From an uncultured Chlorobiaceae bacterium (GTDB lineage: Bacteria; Bacteroidota; Chlorobiia; Chlorobiales; Chlorobiaceae), in NCBI GenBank assembly GCA_903994525.1, contig CAJEXW010000011.1, forward strand, positions 1-64,000: a stretch of 64,000 nt of DNA, given 5' to 3'. The position numbers were made by a program, and so were the translations under genes. Shown here one piece after another: positions 63,193 through 64,000 of this stretch. Every line of letters begins with the position of its first letter. Position 1 is the stretch's first letter. Under the pieces are notes generated by a model that worked only from the letters and a program-made list of their open reading frames with translations, was not told the origin of the DNA and did no database searches.

Positions 63193-64000
63193 TCAGTCAA
63201 TTGCTGTTTTATAGATCAGGTAGCCGAGTCCGAGAAAAAGAAGATTTGGAAGCCATGCAGCAACCAGTGGGGTCATTACCCCCTGATTTCCTGCCATGAC
63301 AGCAGTTTTCTGTAAACCGAGATAAAGAAATCCGGCAAAAAGTGAGATGGTGATTTCAGAAGCAAGTCCTCCCCGCTTTTTTTTTGCAGACAGTGGCACA
63401 CCGATAAGTATGATGATGATTGAGGCAAATGGCATGGCGGTTTTGGTATGAAAGGCCACCATCGAGGGTTCAAGTCCAGCAAGACCAGCTTCTCTTTTTT
63501 CTGAAAGATAACGGTAGTGGGTGACAATATTCATCTCATCCGGATGCAGATGAATTTCTTTCAATGAAGAGGGTGAAAGCGCAAGTTTTATCTGCATTGA
63601 CTGCTGAAAGCCAAACAGCTCATCGTTTTCATTAAAAACTCTGGTTGAGGCATTCTGCAATCGCCATACTCTCTTTTGTTTATCAAAACCCATTGATTCA
63701 GCATCGATGCGGGAAATAAGTCTTGGACCACTAAACTTCTCAATGGAGACAGCTTTCAGTGTAAATGAGTCAGGATCCATCTGCCCTATGGTAACCATTG
63801 TATTGTCAGGTTCAAGAAGATGAATATTCTGGTTCTCTTTAGCCCTGGAGTCGCTTTTAATGAAATATCGTTGTTCAAAAAGATGGGTTTGGCTGAAAGC
63901 TGCCGGAGCAATCCACCATGCTGAAATCAGATTCAGTCCGAGAAGAAGAAGGCCACCCAGAAAAAATGGAGTTAGCAGTTGGCGCATACTGATGCCCGCC
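63193..64000 (-). CDS. LptF/LptG-type permease, partial (N-terminus beyond the window)
   Basis: At least 268 residues; the frame is still open at base 64000, and YjgP/YjgQ (LptF/LptG) proteins are about 360 residues, so the N-terminus is missing from the window. An internal ATG at 63987 is not likely to be the true start. The visible part has the family's periplasmic beta-jellyroll (about 35-170 of the visible sequence) and the last membrane spans (MPFASIIIILIGVPLS, ITISLFAGFLYLGLQ, WLPNLLFLGLGYLIYK). Together with LptB and LptC it would extract lipopolysaccharide from the inner membrane. It is directly upstream of the SAM hydroxide adenosyltransferase gene. Confidence 0.88.
   Translation of the reverse strand, partial: AGISMRQLLTPFFLGGLLLLGLNLISAWWIAPAAFSQTHLFEQRYFIKSDSRAKENQNIHLLEPDNTMVTIGQMDPDSFTLKAVSIEKFSGPRLISRIDAESMGFDKQKRVWRLQNASTRVFNENDELFGFQQSMQIKLALSPSSLKEIHLHPDEMNIVTHYRYLSEKREAGLAGLEPSMVAFHTKTAMPFASIIIILIGVPLSAKKKRGGLASEITISLFAGFLYLGLQKTAVMAGNQGVMTPLVAAWLPNLLFLGLGYLIYKTAID

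Noticed and set aside
1..64000. CRISPR array or rRNA operon
   Set aside because: No regularly spaced short direct repeats with unique spacers and no rRNA-like conserved stretches were seen; the only regular repeat is the coding TPR array at 9690-10269.

Overview
This window looks like part of the chromosome of a green sulfur bacterium (Chlorobiaceae, probably Chlorobium or Pelodictyon). The main clue is bchY, a chlorophyllide reductase subunit for bacteriochlorophyll synthesis. It sits among housekeeping genes typical of the Bacteroidetes/Chlorobi group: parAB, the menaquinone (men) genes, citrate synthase, FAD-dependent thyX, bacillithiol-type bshC, a short RpoD sigma factor, the alternative GlmU-like protein and an HU-CCDC81/SPOR protein. 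The genus is inferred from gene content only.

Layout. 1-4.3 kb: two paralogous small membrane proteins, an ETF-quinone oxidoreductase and MgtE. 4.6-7.7 kb: parA-parB-dapB and a membrane protein. 7.7-29.7 kb: a menaquinone locus on the minus strand in the order menF-menD-menH-menB-menC-menE (transcription direction), broken twice. A decayed TPR gene lies between menC and menE. A 13.5-kb accessory island (13028-26532) lies between menD and menH. 29.7-64 kb: mostly ordinary core genes (TPR lipoprotein, copper chaperone, NYN protein, tRNA-Asp, gltA, gatC, kdsB, xseA, bchY, frr, rpmE, recG, rsgA, aldehyde dehydrogenase, two LuxR-type paralogs around a lipid kinase, trpG, bshC, surE, a patatin/BamA protein, accD, thyX, clpP, valS, rpoD, a SAM adenosyltransferase and an LptF/G permease running off the end).

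The most interesting part is the island. Its first 8 kb is a three-gene cassette: a nitrilase-fold hydrolase, a winged-helix protein, and, overlapping it by 4 bp, one giant protein of about 1927 residues. That protein combines a KGGVGR-type ParA-like ATPase, an Mrr-like PD-(D/E)XK nuclease, a first NACHT/STAND module, a DUF4062 domain, a second NACHT/STAND module, helical repeats and a C-terminal formylglycine-generating-enzyme (FGE) fold. It looks like two STAND defence proteins fused end to end. The FGE C-terminus has a codon pattern like the variable regions targeted by diversity-generating retroelements. I read the cassette as a candidate anti-phage or self/non-self recognition system. That is inference from domain content. 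The two edges of the cassette share a roughly 23-bp near-identical sequence.

The rest of the island is a graveyard of toxin-antitoxin and mobile-type genes: a GxxExxY remnant, two convergent DUF4160/DUF2442 pairs (one frameshifted), a ParE fragment, an intact RHH/ParE pair and an internally deleted Fic gene. An AAA ATPase with a membrane protein and a possible nuclease follow. Starts were adjusted by family alignment from memory and by visible ribosome binding sites. No database search was run.
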